64,000 nucleotides of DNA from Apium graveolens. Lineage: Eukaryota > Streptophyta > Magnoliopsida > Apiales > Apiaceae. Location of the stretch: positions 142,221,135-142,285,134 of the forward strand of contig NC_133650.1 in NCBI RefSeq assembly GCF_009905375.1. Reading direction: 5' to 3'. Below the pieces are notes generated by a model. It had not been told where the DNA came from. It worked only from the letters and a program-made list of their open reading frames with translations, and did no database searches. A program made the position numbers and the translations under genes. Every line of letters begins with the position of its first letter. Positions within the stretch are counted from its first letter, which is position 1. Below, piece by piece: positions 10,373-23,099 of the stretch.

Positions 10373-13300
10373 ACTTGCTAGCTGAAATAACATGAATGAA
10401 AAGCAAGAAGTGAGCCAAATGCTCAGCAAGGTACATCATAAGACAAAAATTAACATCATGACCATCTATAAATTGGAAATTGAGGTGTATGGCATCATTA
10501 TTCAAGTCAAAGTGTTTGTAACCAAAGCATTGCTCAAAATCATTTTATGATGCTACGGATCACAGCCGGTGATTAGCCGCGAAGTAATCCTGAACCTTGT
10601 TGGGTTCTAAACAATTTGATTGGGACCCCTAGGCATCTTTTAAGCCTAATATAATAAGTGTGAAAGGGACTTGCGTCTTAGTCCAATCCACCAATCTCAA
10701 GAAAACATTCTTTTATTTAAAGAGCAATTATATTTTATAAAACTGATGCCATGGAGAATTTCACAAGGATTCTAAACAATTGAGCTTAAATTATCAGTCA
10801 AGGGTTGGAGTTATGGAACTCTTATCAGAATGAATCAACTTTTCACTAACAGGGTCTTCAAAGATTGACATCAATGGTTCAACAACCAAGGAAGAAAGTA
10901 TTAAAAAAGAATCATAACATTATTCAACAAGATAGAGATCTCAAGTTTTGAGGGTCATATATAACATATATCTACTGACAAAGTTTGGGTATGATTATAA
11001 GGATATATATAAAGAGTTGAATTATTGGTATCTTGGAGGTGTGAGAGTGTAATGGAAAAGTGGTTAATCAAGAGAGATTACACAATTAAGGCAATTGAAG
11101 TATTTTAGTTTATAAGGGTTTCTCGAAATGACCAAGACATTCAGTTTAAGTCAAAGGTAGATACTAGGTCAAATTGAAATAAAATAGTGATAAGGGTGTA
11201 ATTTTTATAAGAGCATAAATAGACTTAAAGCAAGTCCAATAATCGTAAGCATGGCATATCATTTACAATATCTCAATCTAAAATCAGAGTATTTGTAACG
11301 ATATATCATTGTGACAAAAATATTAATGATCATTATACGAGCATGCTACCATAATTCAAAAGAGTGGTTGGGAACACTTGCAATACATCTTGAAATTTTA
11401 GAATAATTCGCAACATATCTCGAGAGGGTTTAAGGACACTTGCCTTAATAAGGCTGGACTAACTCTCGTCTTGATCTTGGAAGCAACCGGGAGCACTACT
11501 CGACTTTGACGGCAAGCTTACTATCTTCTCCTGAGCCTGCACAATAACAATTAGACCTCATCAAGATATATTCTCACAAATTTCCATCCTAGTTATAAAT
11601 ATTCAAATCATAGTGGCACTTAGGCCTATTTACACGTTCGACCCTTAGTATTCACATAATAGCATCATATCCCAAGTAATCATTTATAAGAACATAACAC
11701 ATTTAGTCACATAATATATTATTTAAAATATAGTGCACTATTAAGTATTGAATGATCTGACTCCACCAACACAAATGACTCAAAATGTTAACTAGCCTAT
11801 TGCAATTCAACTATCCCTCCAAATTCGAAGTGTCCCATCAAACCAACCTCATTTCACTTGACCACAACCCTGTCCTAACCTCCTACTGACCTCTAACTAC
11901 CATATGAACTCAATGGTCAACTCAGGACTTACCTTTAAGGACTCAAAAACTAACTGTAAAGTCAAAGTGTTCCTAAGTGCAACATCTAAGTGATATCGAA
12001 TGGTTTCTAGTGTCATTGATCCCTATTTCACTCAACGTTTGCTATTCAAATTACTAAAATGGAATCTCAGAACCTAAATATAACTTGTGCACTTGGAATG
12101 ACACCAAGGCCTATCCTAGGCCTCCTGGGCCTACTCCCAAAGTTGACTCTCCCCTGTTCCAGCGACACTCAAACTGTCCTGTTTTGCTCTCACTTTACAC
12201 CCTTGGTTTTAACTCTAAACTCCAAAAATATTGCTTGAAAACCTCCTACATACTCCCTAGTATCAGTGATAACCAAGGCCGAATGAGGGCCTACCCATGA
12301 CATCACTTTCAAAGCTCAAACTTGCTCCTAACTCAAATTGTCCCTGTTCGGGCAGAATTTAAGTTTCGACTTGTGTACCTAACTAAATGGATTTATTTCT
12401 CTCATTTAAATCTTCTGGGATCGACTATAGGTCAAGTCCTAACCCCTGGTAGCTTGGGCCTTCTAGTTCCTAACAAATGCTCATTCATTTCTCACTCACA
12501 AGTCAAACCTCAAATCTAGAAAATGCTGAAATCTATTCTAACTTCTTCCACCTTAACTCCCACTTATAAACCATGAACTCAATATTTAACCAAGCATAAT
12601 TACTATCCTAATACTCTCATCTAATCCACTAACACGTGGTGGAAATCATTCATACCCTAATGCACCATGACCAAATTATATAAACAAAATAGCAAGACTA
12701 ACACTTAAATTACATTTTCGAGTACTTATGCACAAAACAAATATATATCACAACATGCAAATGGAATACCAACTAAGTATACTCATTAAACCACTTTACA
12801 TACTATAAATAGTCATAATAAAGCACTTATCATCACATGCAAATCAATTCAAGTCTCAAAATCTCACAAATCATGGCATGCCACTATGATCTTGACTTAT
12901 ACTCAAAGATATCTTACTAGCACTTATATTGTATTCCATAAAACTAACATGCAACCTTATCATGATCATATTTGTAGAAATATATAACATGCAAAGTTTT
13001 AAACTAAGGTAATATCTCCAAAAATCATGATTTAAGCACATAGCAACCAAGAACAAATAACGATACAAACAACCACTCCATTCGGCTCCTTTTGAGTCAA
13101 TGCTGAATGGAAGAGGGAGGAATGACACTTGCATGTGAGTGAAACTCCCACGTCTTTCCCTTCACAACCCTTTTGCTAATTTAACTCTTAGTTTGGACCT
13201 TAAGTTCATAAGAACTAAGGTCTTCCACTTGAGTTTTGTACTTACATCTTACATGCAACACCAAACCATTCAACAAACATATAATTCTCTACACAAATAT

Positions 13301-13379
13301 GTATGGAAGGGGTTTAACAAGATTGAGAGAGTGGAATTACACTAGAATTCTTGGTATTTGGAAATGAAAAAGAGGAGGA

Positions 13380-13395
13380 GTGTGTGTGTGTGTGT
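13380..13395. repeat. (GT)n microsatellite in LTR B
   Basis: About eight GT units beside a purine-rich (GAGAGGGAGAGAG) block. Confidence 0.85.
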
Positions 13396-13983
13396 TTCGG
13401 CCGAGAGAGGGAGAGAGAGGGGAGGGAAGGAGAGTGAGGGTGGAGTGTGCTAGTGGAAAAATGATCACATGTTTGATCATTTTATTTGTTATGTAATGGG
13501 TAGTGGAGTGGATAATTACTTTCTTATCCTTCTCTCTTAACTAGCACAACATGCATGCAAGGCTATAGTGGTCATTTAATTTGGTAGAAAAGAGTTAGTG
13601 GAGTAGATAATGACATGAATGTCCTCACTTTGTATTCAGGGTAAAAATGCATGCAAGGGCAATTAGGTAATCACATAATTATTAATATAATTAAATACAA
13701 AGAATACATTTTATAAATAAAACCATAAATCTATAAATTACAAGAGTGACACCATAAAATAGTTTAGAATTTTAGAAATTTAATAAGATCGATTTCGAAA
13801 TTTATTAATAAAAATAATTTAAAAAATGATTTTTTTGGATAATAAAATACATTTTATAACCTACATGAATAGCAAATAATGCATTTCTTATTTTCTGAAA
13901 TTCCAAATAATATCACACAATTATTTAGCATAATTCTAATCACACAAACACATATTCAAAAAAAATTTATTTAACTCACTTAA

Positions 13984-13984
13984 T

Positions 13985-14024
<40 letters not shown>
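13984..14024. repeat. Compound (AC)n(AT)n microsatellite in LTR B
   Basis: About thirteen AC units run into about seven AT units, 30 bp inside the LTR start. Confidence 0.9.
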
Positions 14025-14058
14025 CAATTAAAAGATAAATAAAATACCGGTTATGACA

Positions 14059-14070
14059 TCCTCTCCCCAT
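14059..14070 (-). other. Polypurine tract of gypsy element B
   Basis: On the minus strand ATGGGGAGAGGA directly precedes the LTR TG, the normal plus-strand primer position. Confidence 0.75.
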
Positions 14071-14092
14071 TAAAGAATTCTATTCTCGGAAT

Positions 14093-16054
14093 CTAAGGAA
14101 ATAGGTGAGGATACCGGACTCGCATTTCTGACTCTAATTTCCATGTCGATTCTTCGACTTTGGGATTTCCCCAAAGCACTTTCACCAACTTTACTGACTT
14201 ATTTCTAAGACTCTTCTCTTTCCATTCGAGTATTTTGACAGGTTGCTCCACATAAGACAAATCTTTTCTGAATTTCTAACGGCTCATACTCTATCACATG
14301 ATTGACATCCGGATTATATTTTTTAAGCAAAGACACGTGGAATACATTATGAACATGTTGATATTGAGGGGGTAGAGCTAACTCATAGGCTACTTTTCCT
14401 ACTTGATTTGAAATTTCAAAAGGACCAATATAACGTGGTTCCGACTTTCCCTTTTCCGAAACCGGGTCAAACCCTTCCATGGTGACACTTTCAGCAACAC
14501 GGCTTCACCTACTTGGAAACTCACATCCATTCTGGCAGGATCTGCATACTTCCTTTGTCTTTCTTGGGCATCAATTAATCTCTTCCTAATTTTGGCGACT
14601 GTTTCCTTCATTCGCTGAAGTAATTCAGGACCAAAAACTTTTCCTTCTCCTACCTCACCCCAATTTGTCGGAGATCTGCATTTTCTTCCGTATAAAGCTT
14701 CATATGGAGGCATTCCGATGCTGGAGTAGTAACTATTGTTGTATGAGAATTCTATAAGTGGTAAGTGATCATCCCAGCTTCCTACGAAATCAATTGCATA
14801 TTTGCGCAACATGTCTTCAATTGTTTGTATAGTTCGCTCACTTTGACTGTCCGTTTGTGGATGATATGCGGTGCTCATATTTAGCTTTGTGCCCAAACTC
14901 TCCTGAAACTGTCTCCAAAATCTTGAATTGGATCATGGATCTTAATCTAAAACTATCGATACTGGTATGTCATATCGTATACAATTTCATGCACGTACGT
15001 ATGAACCAACCTATCCAATGAAGTCTTCTCGTTGATTGGTAAGAAATGTGCCGATTTGTAAGGCGATCAACTATAACCCATATGGCGTCGTGTCCGGATT
15101 ATGTTCGAGGCAATCCTACTATGAAATCCATGGAGATATTCTCCCATTTCCACTCAGGAATATTCAATGGCTGAATTAATCCGCTCGGTCTTTGATGTTC
15201 CTCTGTTACTCTTTGACAAGTATAACACTTGGAGACCCATTCTGTAATTTCTCTTTTCATATTTGGCCACCAAAATTTCTTTTTCAAATCCTGGTACATC
15301 TTTGTGCTCCCCAGATGAATCAAAAATTTCGAGTTGTGTGCTTCCTGTAGTATCTCGAACTTCAATTCACTCACTTGAGGGATCCATATCCTTGATGAGA
15401 ATCTTAATATTCCTTGCTCGTCCTTTTTCGTACGTATTTCTTCTCCCGTCAGTTGATTATTCTCTCGACTCGTCACTTCTTCTTGACATTTCTTTATATT
15501 CTGCAATAGTTCCGGTTGAAAAGTCATGGCATAACAAATCTCTTTCAATGTCCTGCAGAAACAAAGTTCTAGCTCAAATCTTTCAATCTCTTCAGATAAT
15601 TCCCTTGGCATGGTTATCATATTCAACCTTTCCTTCCTACTCAAAGAGTCGGCTACTACATTCGCCTTTCCTGGATGGTAATATATGGAATAGACGTAAC
15701 CCTTCTTTAGCTCCAACAATCTCCATTGTCTCATGTTGAGTTCCTTCTGGGTGAATATATACTTCAAGCTTTTATGATCCGTGTAGATTTTACATTTCTC
15801 TCCGTACAGGTAATGTCTCCATATCTTGAGTGCGAACACTATGGCCGCCAATTCCAGATCATTGGTTGGATATTTCAATTCATGAGGTTTAAGCTCTCGT
15901 GAAGCATATGCAATCACCTTATTGTGTTGCATTAGCACACAGTCTAATCCTTCATGTGAAGCGTCGGTATAAATGACAAAATCTCCTTGGTCATCGGGTA
16001 GTACCAATACTGACGCGGTAACCAATTTATGCTTTAACTCTTCAAAACTTCTTT
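14093..16054 (-). pseudogene. Gypsy B pol: RNase H, integrase and chromodomain, frameshifted
   Basis: The order on the minus strand is as follows. RNase H runs at 15640-16054 ([34 protein letters not shown]). The integrase zinc region is at about 15220-15330 (H-x-H, CYTCQ). The core spans 14700-15130 ([11 protein letters not shown], then AYHPQTDSQSERTIQ with the catalytic Glu). The GPF/Y module lies at 14300-14420 (PRYIGPFEI). The C-terminal chromodomain is at 14093-14255, with YVEQPVKILEWKEK, a VLWGNP block and PHLFP before the stop. A stop follows GLPRT near 15099, and frames change near 14470 and 14260. The zinc finger and chromodomain place it in the Tekay-type chromoviruses. Confidence 0.85.
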
Positions 16055-17086
16055 TGTAATATCCGGGATATCGTGTGTAATTATTTTTATCAATAAATAT
16101 TTTTTATGTGATTATTATATGATTTTTGGTGAATTATCTGATGATTGGTGTGGATATATGGATGCTTATAATTGATAAAGTATAAGTATGTTCATTTTAT
16201 TATGACCAGAATAAAATATAGATACTTACGATATTTTCTTGGTAATTTTTGGACTGTTAAATGATTTTATATTAATTTATGAATTTATTAATTATTTTCA
16301 GAATAATTACAAAATTATTTTATAAAGCCGGAAATCATCCGACTTCAACCGTTTTTACGTTTTTACAACCCGAAACTCTTCCGAAAACTCCTTCCTAACC
16401 TAATCTGGTAATTCCGGACATTTTTTGTGTTTTGACTTTTTCAATCCGGATTACGGTTTGACTCGTACGTGTCCCGGCATACAATTTTCGATTCAATAAT
16501 CATCTCGGTGAATCAACAAAACCCGTATTCTCAAAAGACGAGATAATATTACATTATTTTCACACAAGGTGTTTTATAAAAATCCCGATTTGGATAATTA
16601 TCCAATACAGGTATTAAATCTGATCGTTTTTGCAGTTACTTAACGGCTAAGTAACTAATTTAACGATCCAAAATGAACCAATATTCCAAAAATATATATA
16701 GCCCTTTTATCATTTCATTTTATTCGTATAATCAAAATCAGTCAGTAAAACCCCTAAAATACAGAGAAAATATCGAATTCATGTCGCGTTCTTGAGAATC
16801 AAACGTACGAACGAAGGCGTTATCGAACTCCGATTCGGGCGTGCAATATATCAAATCGAAGCTCTCGAAAAATCCTTTCATAATCAATCATCCATTTTTA
16901 TGTAGAAATCAATGTATTTTTCTTATTAAATTGTTTTATTCGAATTTATTAAAGATTAAATTATAAAAATTTGTCTTGATGTTGTTGATATAATTTGATG
17001 ATTCCATCGTGTAGGTAATATTTTTCTGGTCAATTTGGTATATAATATGTCAAAAATAGAGTTCAATAACGTTAGAGAAAGACGAT

Positions 17087-17089
<3 letters not shown>

Positions 17090-17134
<45 letters not shown>
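17090..17134. repeat. (AT)n microsatellite in LTR C
   Basis: About 22 AT units. Confidence 0.95.
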
Positions 17135-17137
<3 letters not shown>

Positions 17138-18829
17138 TAACAGACGATAGCCGGAAAGGGCTTCGTCGGAAAATTGAACCCCGCGGCGGCGGGATTTTCA
17201 GGCGACTTTTCTGGTTAATCCTTCAGTTATTTCAGTGAATTGAGTCTGCAGATGTGTTCCTGGAAGTCTAAAGAATATCCCCTGTTAATCTGGCAGTATT
17301 CTGGGTTGTTTTACAGATCACCGGAAAGCTTGGGACCGCCGACAATGGCGATCGCCGACGGGACGGGTGGGGAAGACAGCAAAATTGATGTTTGACCCCC
17401 CTGACTTGTTCGGTTTTGCAAAATAGTCCTTGGGTTTTCCCAGAAAATCCGAAAAATATATTCATGTTTTAGTATTTACAAATTGATTATTTTCTTTTTA
17501 CAATTATTTTCAGAAAATGTTTTTATTTATTTTAAATTGCAAAAAAAAATTAATATTTTTAATTCTGAAAATTATTTTTAATTATAAAATAAATCTTAAT
17601 TATTTAATTAATTAATTTTAGTTGATAATTAATTATTTAATTAGTCAATATTTAAATATTAATTCATTAATTAATTAAATTAGTAATTATTTAATTTTAA
17701 TTGATTATTTAATTAGATTTAATTATTTAAAATTGATTTAAAAATTCTGAAAAATAGTTTCGAGCTTTAAAATATTATTTAAAGTATTTTAAAGTCAGAT
17801 ACGGGTGTTTGAACCCTATTATTTAATGATTCAGAGTCCAATTTTAATTCCCAAAAATGTTCAAAATTTGTAATAAATAGCTGGAAAAATCATTTAAACC
17901 CGAATCTTATTTGAATAATTATTTTAATTGAATATCTTACGTGCTACGTGTATATGTAATCTGATTGATGCGTAATATGGTTGTACGTGTATTGTTTGAC
18001 TGTTTTATGCATAACATTCAATACGTACGTCGGATTTGGGTAAAACGAAGGGTAGATGAAAGCTTATTATAACTACTCGTGTATAATCTTTATTTTTATA
18101 TATTTTCAAAGTTTAATAAAGGTTTAAAGTAATTAAATAATGTGTATACTGATTTTGGGAGATGTTATAGATTGTTATTTATTGATATGTTGATATGTGG
18201 ATTGGATTGTGTGATTATTTATTGAGTTATACGATTTTATTTCGCTTGTAAAAGTGATTTTATTATAGTTTAATTCCATAAATATTTGGATTATTTCTAA
18301 AATTAGTTTTATAATTTTATAATTTCAATAATTAATTTTAGGACTTTATAAAATTGAGAAATCAGTATTTCACTAATTAATTATTTTTAAATGATCTTTG
18401 ATTGCATTTATTTGTAAAATCCATATTTAATTATCGAAATCTTCAAAAATCATGAAACTCATATTTTATTAAGTTCGTATTATTCTGAGAATTTTAAAAT
18501 TATTTTGGAAATTTTCAGGATTCGTTTCACCGGCACGTCGTTTCGTTTGATTGTTGAAAAGCAGGTATAAAGTGCGCCTTAAAAATTATTCTTAAAATTT
18601 CAAAATTTATGTTTTCATAAGTTCGGGATATTTATATCATTTTAACTTTATTTTGGAAATTTTTCGAAACTATTTTAAGGGTGACTTGGTTCCTTAAATT
18701 CAGATTTCGGGGCGAATTTTTGGTTCCCGGATATGTCGGGGATACGTGTTAAAATCTTATAAAAATAAATTGACACATATCTAATTAATTGATATGAATC
18801 ACCCCATAAACACACACACTCGCACGCGG

Positions 18830-18930
18830 TCTCTTCTTGTTTCTCTTCATTCTCTCTATTCTCTCTTTGCTCTCTCTGTTCTCTCTCTATATTGCTCGGT
18901 TCCCTTTTCATTTTCTCCTTCTCGCCGGTT
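18830..18930 (+). promoter_or_regulatory. Pyrimidine-rich block, possible transcription start zone of LTR C
   Basis: Dense CTCTCT/TTCTCT units end in CTTCTCGCCGG. Similar Y-rich blocks with CTCTCGGC lie at the corresponding part of L1 (40325-40400), L3 (46330-46436) and B (13396-13445, minus). Plant Y-patches mark core promoters; use as a start site is inferred. Confidence 0.35.
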
Positions 18931-20700
18931 CTTGTTCATGTTCTGTCATCGCTGCCGTGTTTATTCCGTGGCTTGGTCTCGGTTCCGGCTCCATTCTTCC
19001 TGGTATATACATATATATACATACAACAACGTATATATATTATGTGTGTACAATTGTGTTGTGGGTGTGCGTCTGTGTTGTGTGTATGTGTTCGTGTGTG
19101 TGGTGTATGGTGGCTTGGCTGTGTTCTTGGCCGTGTTTTGGCCGTGTTCTGTGCTCCCTGTTTCGCCTGTTTTGGGTTCTGTTGGGCCTGTTCATTCGGG
19201 CCTTGTTTTCTTTGTTTGGGCCTGGCAGTTGGGCTGTGTGCTTGGACTCGACTATCGGGCCGAATTTCTGCAGTGGTTTGATTATTAAAATTTTAATTTC
19301 TTTTTCCTTTTTATGCAGGAAAATAAATGAATAAGATTCGTGAAATAAAAACTTTTATTGCAGAAGAATTGTTTTAATCGGCGTAATTTATTTGGAAACC
19401 AGTAATATAACGGGCACCAATAATTATACCGCTATTGACGATGAACTTCGGTGAGTCAACGGTGGACGATGATAACTTTGTTCTGAGTCCTAAATTTTAT
19501 AAATAAATAAAATGATTTACGTAAAATATTCTCGGACTTAAATAATTAATTATGAATTGTGTTGTGGTATAAGTTGTATGAAATGTTGGAGTCGATATTG
19601 TGGATTGTTGTGATTGTTGACGTCGATTGTAATCGACGGGTAGGCTTATAAAGAAAGGAGTTGCTAGCAAAATTTTCTAAAAATGTATCTGTAAACGTAT
19701 GTATTTATTCTATACGTGTTACCCCTATTTGTGTTCGGATTACGTGATTACGTGATTATATGTATAATAACTATACGAGTTGGGTTATCGAATTGGGTTA
19801 TTAGGATTTGAGGATATCAATCATATTGGTATAACTAATTAGGGTACTCTGTATTTGTAGATCCCAGTCAAGTCTCCCCATGACCGAAGTCAGCGTGAAA
19901 GCTACTTAGGGTTTTGTAAAGCGTTGCAAGGCAATACCCCTGACCATTCTTTTATGGTTCAGTACGTATGAATAGCTAAATGTTTTATTCTCGTAATGGC
20001 ACATAATAGTTTTAAGTTACGTATCCCCCGTAGTTATAAATCACTATTTTTCAAATTATTTTGGGGAAAAGTAACTTCGAAAGGTACCCTATCTCGAATG
20101 AAATGATTTGCGAACTGGATTTATATGTGTGCTGGTAAATGAATGGTTTTGGAAATGAGATAGGTACAAGTGTTTTAAAAACTGGATATAAACGATCAGA
20201 TATGGGATACATTGGGGCCCAAAGTAGGCCTATTGAGGTGGCGTAAGAGGCTAATTCGGTTGCGCGCACCCTATAACCGATTAGTCTAGCAGGTCAGAGA
20301 CCTAGATAGTCTCTAAGTTCCGGAACAGGTAAATGGGATGGTAGTTAGAGGCCGTCTGATGTTGATAGCCTAGTTCAGCTGTCTTTACATATCCGTTACG
20401 TATCTGATTTGGATTTGTGATTCCCGTAAGGGTATGAGTAGTTGATACATCAGTTTTATAAATATGAATAGCATGCTAAAATTGGACTCTGGTACTTACA
20501 CAACACACTACTATGTTTTTTGATAAAGCATGCTAGTCAGTGATATCCAATATATCATATTTTCATTATATAATGTTGATGACATGATTACAGCTCTGTT
20601 CCTATTATTGTTTACATTACTGTTTTTATTCGGTTATTCATATATTGGTACTGCTTTGCGACTATGCTCACCCTTCCAAACTGTTACGTATATATCACAG

Positions 20701-20784
20701 ATGCCTAGAACACCAGTCAGACATACTCGTGTTCCCGCCCCTTCAGGACCCGGCTCCTCTGAGGTAGTTTGTATCAGACCATGA
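20701..20784 (+). CDS. Short basic reading frame near the end of LTR C
   Basis: A 27-residue frame begins MPRTPVRHTRVPAPSG. It follows directly after TATATCACAG, an acceptor-like sequence, and crosses a GAG|GTAG donor-like site at 20761-20767. Position and flanks match the H3-like units of families A and B, but the peptide itself is only vaguely similar (M-x-R, basic). With the obvious acceptor at 21233 the phase would not join to the leader frame. It may be a decayed or alternative version of the same unit. Confidence 0.3.
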   Translation: MPRTPVRHTRVPAPSGPGSSEVVCIRP

Positions 20785-20992
20785 GGTCTGATGAGTTGCT
20801 GAATAAAGTTAGAGTATGTTAGATGTTGAAGAAATGGTTTGTAATAATGTAAACCTGAATCATACTTGAACCTGGATCGGATCTTGGTTTGGGGTCAAGA
20901 TAGTATATTTTAATAATAATCTTGTTATTTATATTTTGGTAATTGTGTTTGGTGACATCAACTCCTGACCCCGGGGTTGAGGTCGTCACAAT

Positions 20993-21004
20993 TGGTATCA
21001 GAGC
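20993..21004 (+). other. Primer-binding site of gypsy C (initiator Met tRNA)
   Basis: TGGTATCAGAGC, complementary to the 3' end of tRNA-iMet, starts two bases after the LTR end. Confidence 0.85.
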
Positions 21005-21463
21005 TACAGGTTGAAGTCCCTGATCCAGGCTAGGGATTATGTCGAATAGGTGTTAAAGTGAGTTTTAAGGTGTGAGTCAGCAGCTCATATAGAGGAGCAA
21101 ACTTTTAGAGTCAGTCGAGGGTTCCGACGGCATTACCCTAGCATCTATTAAATATTTTGATAGAATTTCCTTGACCTGGTTGTGTCTTCCTTGTATATTT
21201 ATTATGTTGACATTGGCCTATTGCGATTTCGAGTTCTCCATCTCGGGAGAATCCCTCTGACCCGGATGGCTCAGATTCTGAGAGGACCCTGGATGTTGTT
21301 GCTGAGGAGACCCCTATGCCTCCTCCACCAGTTCCTTCCTTTATGCCGAGAGACATCCCTGGACCTGGTACTCGTCCCCGTTGGGTACGTAGGTCTGTGT
21401 CTGCCGTTAGGGATTTCCCTCCCGGTTGTGGTCCCAGTTCTTCCTCGACGAGACCTCCAGTAC
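21005..21463 (+). other. Gypsy C leader with start of a Pro/Ser-rich pre-gag frame, cut by the gap
   Basis: A frame open from about 21226 reads SPSRENPSDPDGSDSERT, then a Pro-rich stretch and VRDFPPGCGPSSSS, and enters the N gap. No gag core motif is visible. It lies where family A elements have a coiled-coil-like pre-gag frame. Confidence 0.45.
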
Positions 21464-21563
21464 NNNNNNNNNNNNNNNNNNNNNNNNNNNNNNNNNNNNN
21501 NNNNNNNNNNNNNNNNNNNNNNNNNNNNNNNNNNNNNNNNNNNNNNNNNNNNNNNNNNNNNNN
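21464..21563. other. Assembly gap (100 N)
   Basis: Exactly 100 N, a conventional placeholder, so the true length is unknown. The rest of element C and the 5' part of element D may be missing here. Two apparent reading frames crossing it are artefacts. Confidence 1.
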
Positions 21564-22980
21564 TCTATATCCTATTGGTGATTATTCAAGGATAATTATG
21601 GAAAAATTTAAGTGCTAGTATCTAACTCATAGATATTTAGTATTTATTTATTTAATATTTATTTTGGGTAGTTTGGATTATGGAAATTGAAGCAATTCAA
21701 TGATTATATTTGCTCTATAATTCAAACTAACTTAAAATAAATAAGCAGCATGATTGATTATAACTACATCTGTCAACAATTGATATCTAATATATTGATT
21801 GTAACTTATGTGTTATAAGTTAATTATGAGATTGTGGTTTAGTGAATTTAGCAATGTTCACATCTCAAGAATTCACTGAAATCAGAATCATGATTGTAGC
21901 ATGATTAGTTGTATGCTAATTTTTGACTTATATCAGTTAATGATATTTAGTTAAGAGTTCAAGTATGAACTAATTGTGAAGTATTAGTAATTGTGACATT
22001 ACTTAGAACTCCTCTAAGTAATCAATGCTTATCTTCAGTCACTTATACTAATATAGAAAGTGTGGAAATTTTTCTTAAGTACAACTATGGTTAAAATGTT
22101 TGATTGCTTTATTATAAATACCAATATGTTGTCCACTTAGAATAATTTTTTATACTTATTTGAAAATTCCTAAACACTTTGATAATATATGCTATACTCA
22201 ATGGATCAAAGTATATGGAACTTTGATAAGATTGCAAACAAGTCAATGTTGGTTAATGTTTCTTTATTTATCGAACCAATATTGTTTGAGATATTACAGT
22301 TGTTAGGAGTTAACAATTGTATGGTATATGAAATTAAATGCTGATGTCTTTTTAGATAGATAATTGGTATTTAATTCTTTGATATCTTATTTTAATATTT
22401 AAAATAGGATGTAACATAATTATTAGTATCTAAAATACTTGACAAGTATCATTCAATGATATATTGTTAATATTTTGTTGCAGATAATTGTGAGATTTTA
22501 AGTTCTAGTGGATTTATATGAGTTGCTATATCTGACAGATTCACTACAATTTGAAATCAGCAACATAATTAGTCTTATTAAGGTTATTTATCAATAAACA
22601 ATTTTGTTGATTATAATCTTATAAAGATAGATTATGGAGCTTTTGACATGAATGAGAATTGCTTAGACTTTAGCCTAAGTGATCAATGCTTTTACAAAAA
22701 CCATTCATATTAAAAGACAAAATCTTTCTTTCTCTTCTTAATACTGCTAGGTCATCAGTCTGTGTCTTATCAAATCATTTATCTTTTTAGGCAAAGAAAC
22801 AGACTTGTGCACTAGAACAGTTTTAAGAGAAAAATCAAACTTCTTTCTACATTGGTGATTGCTTATTTCATTAAAATCTTTTGAAATCACTATTGTACAT
22901 TTCTCTCAAAAAACGAAATGCATAATTTTCATTCATTATAGATTTTAAGTGCATTTTATATCTATATTGCCATATGCTTT
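21564..22980. other. AT-rich gene-free sequence after the gap
   Basis: No frame or terminal repeat is recognisable. Loosely similar words recur about 640-660 bp apart (AAGTAATCAATGCTTAT near 22017 and AAGTGATCAATGCTTTT near 22677; GAATTCACT near 21869 and GATTCACTA near 22539). This suggests an old internal duplication, perhaps in the non-coding 3' region of element D. Confidence 0.35.
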
Positions 22981-23099
22981 GTGATGCAGGTTCAGCCTCC
23001 AATGGCATTCTTTCATTGATAGTCATGAGGTTGAAAACCCACAACTACTATCCCAGACTGTAAAGACAAACATAGAAACAGAACCAACCAACACTCTCT

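Larger units (their letters stand above)
10126..14058 (-). repeat. 3' LTR of gypsy element B (3.9 kb)
   Basis: On the minus strand the LTR opens TGTCATAACCGGTATTTTA and closes GGGGCTGTGACA. The start matches the TGTTACRACCGGTATTT starts of L1 and L3, and the end matches their GGGGCGTGACA. It contains AC and AT microsatellites (13984-14024), a Y-rich block with CTCTCGGCCGA (13396-13445, minus), a conserved inverted repeat (10557-10590) and the short H3-like reading frame at 10295-10372. Confidence 0.85.
10126..16054 (-). mobile_element. Gypsy element B: 3' half of a Tekay/Del-like chromovirus
   Basis: Read on the minus strand, the element keeps RNase H, integrase and a C-terminal chromodomain, then a polypurine tract and the complete 3' LTR. 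It is cut upstream in pol at 16054, exactly where the TG of another LTR (family C) begins. gag, protease, reverse transcriptase and the 5' LTR are missing. Its LTR is related to, but clearly diverged from, the family A LTRs at 39.7-49.8 kb. Confidence 0.85.
16055..20990 (+). repeat. 4.9 kb LTR of gypsy family C
   Basis: The LTR runs from TGTAATATCCGGGAT to GTCGTCACA and is followed two bases later by an initiator-Met primer site. At 4,936 bp it is long for an LTR, but this is normal for some plant gypsy lineages. It contains an AT microsatellite, a pyrimidine-rich block (18830-18930), a G/T-rich stretch (19030-19250) and a short basic frame at 20701. Parts recur at 53989-55084 and 63128-63452. 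The frames of 129-165 codons at 18794-19334 are low-complexity artefacts. Confidence 0.8.

Noticed and set aside
12085..12519. Two plus frames of 65-71 codons
   Set aside because: They lie inside the minus-strand LTR B and have no motif or counterpart in the family A LTRs.
15263..15739. 158-codon plus frame
   Set aside because: Antisense shadow of the gypsy B RNase H/integrase region.
18794..19334. Three overlapping plus frames of 129-165 codons, hydrophobic and Cys-rich
   Set aside because: They arise from CT- and GT-rich low-complexity DNA inside LTR C; all three frames are open together and none shows a family motif.
21182..21618. Two frames crossing the N gap
   Set aside because: Continuity through 100 N is meaningless; only the part before 21463 is described, as leader.
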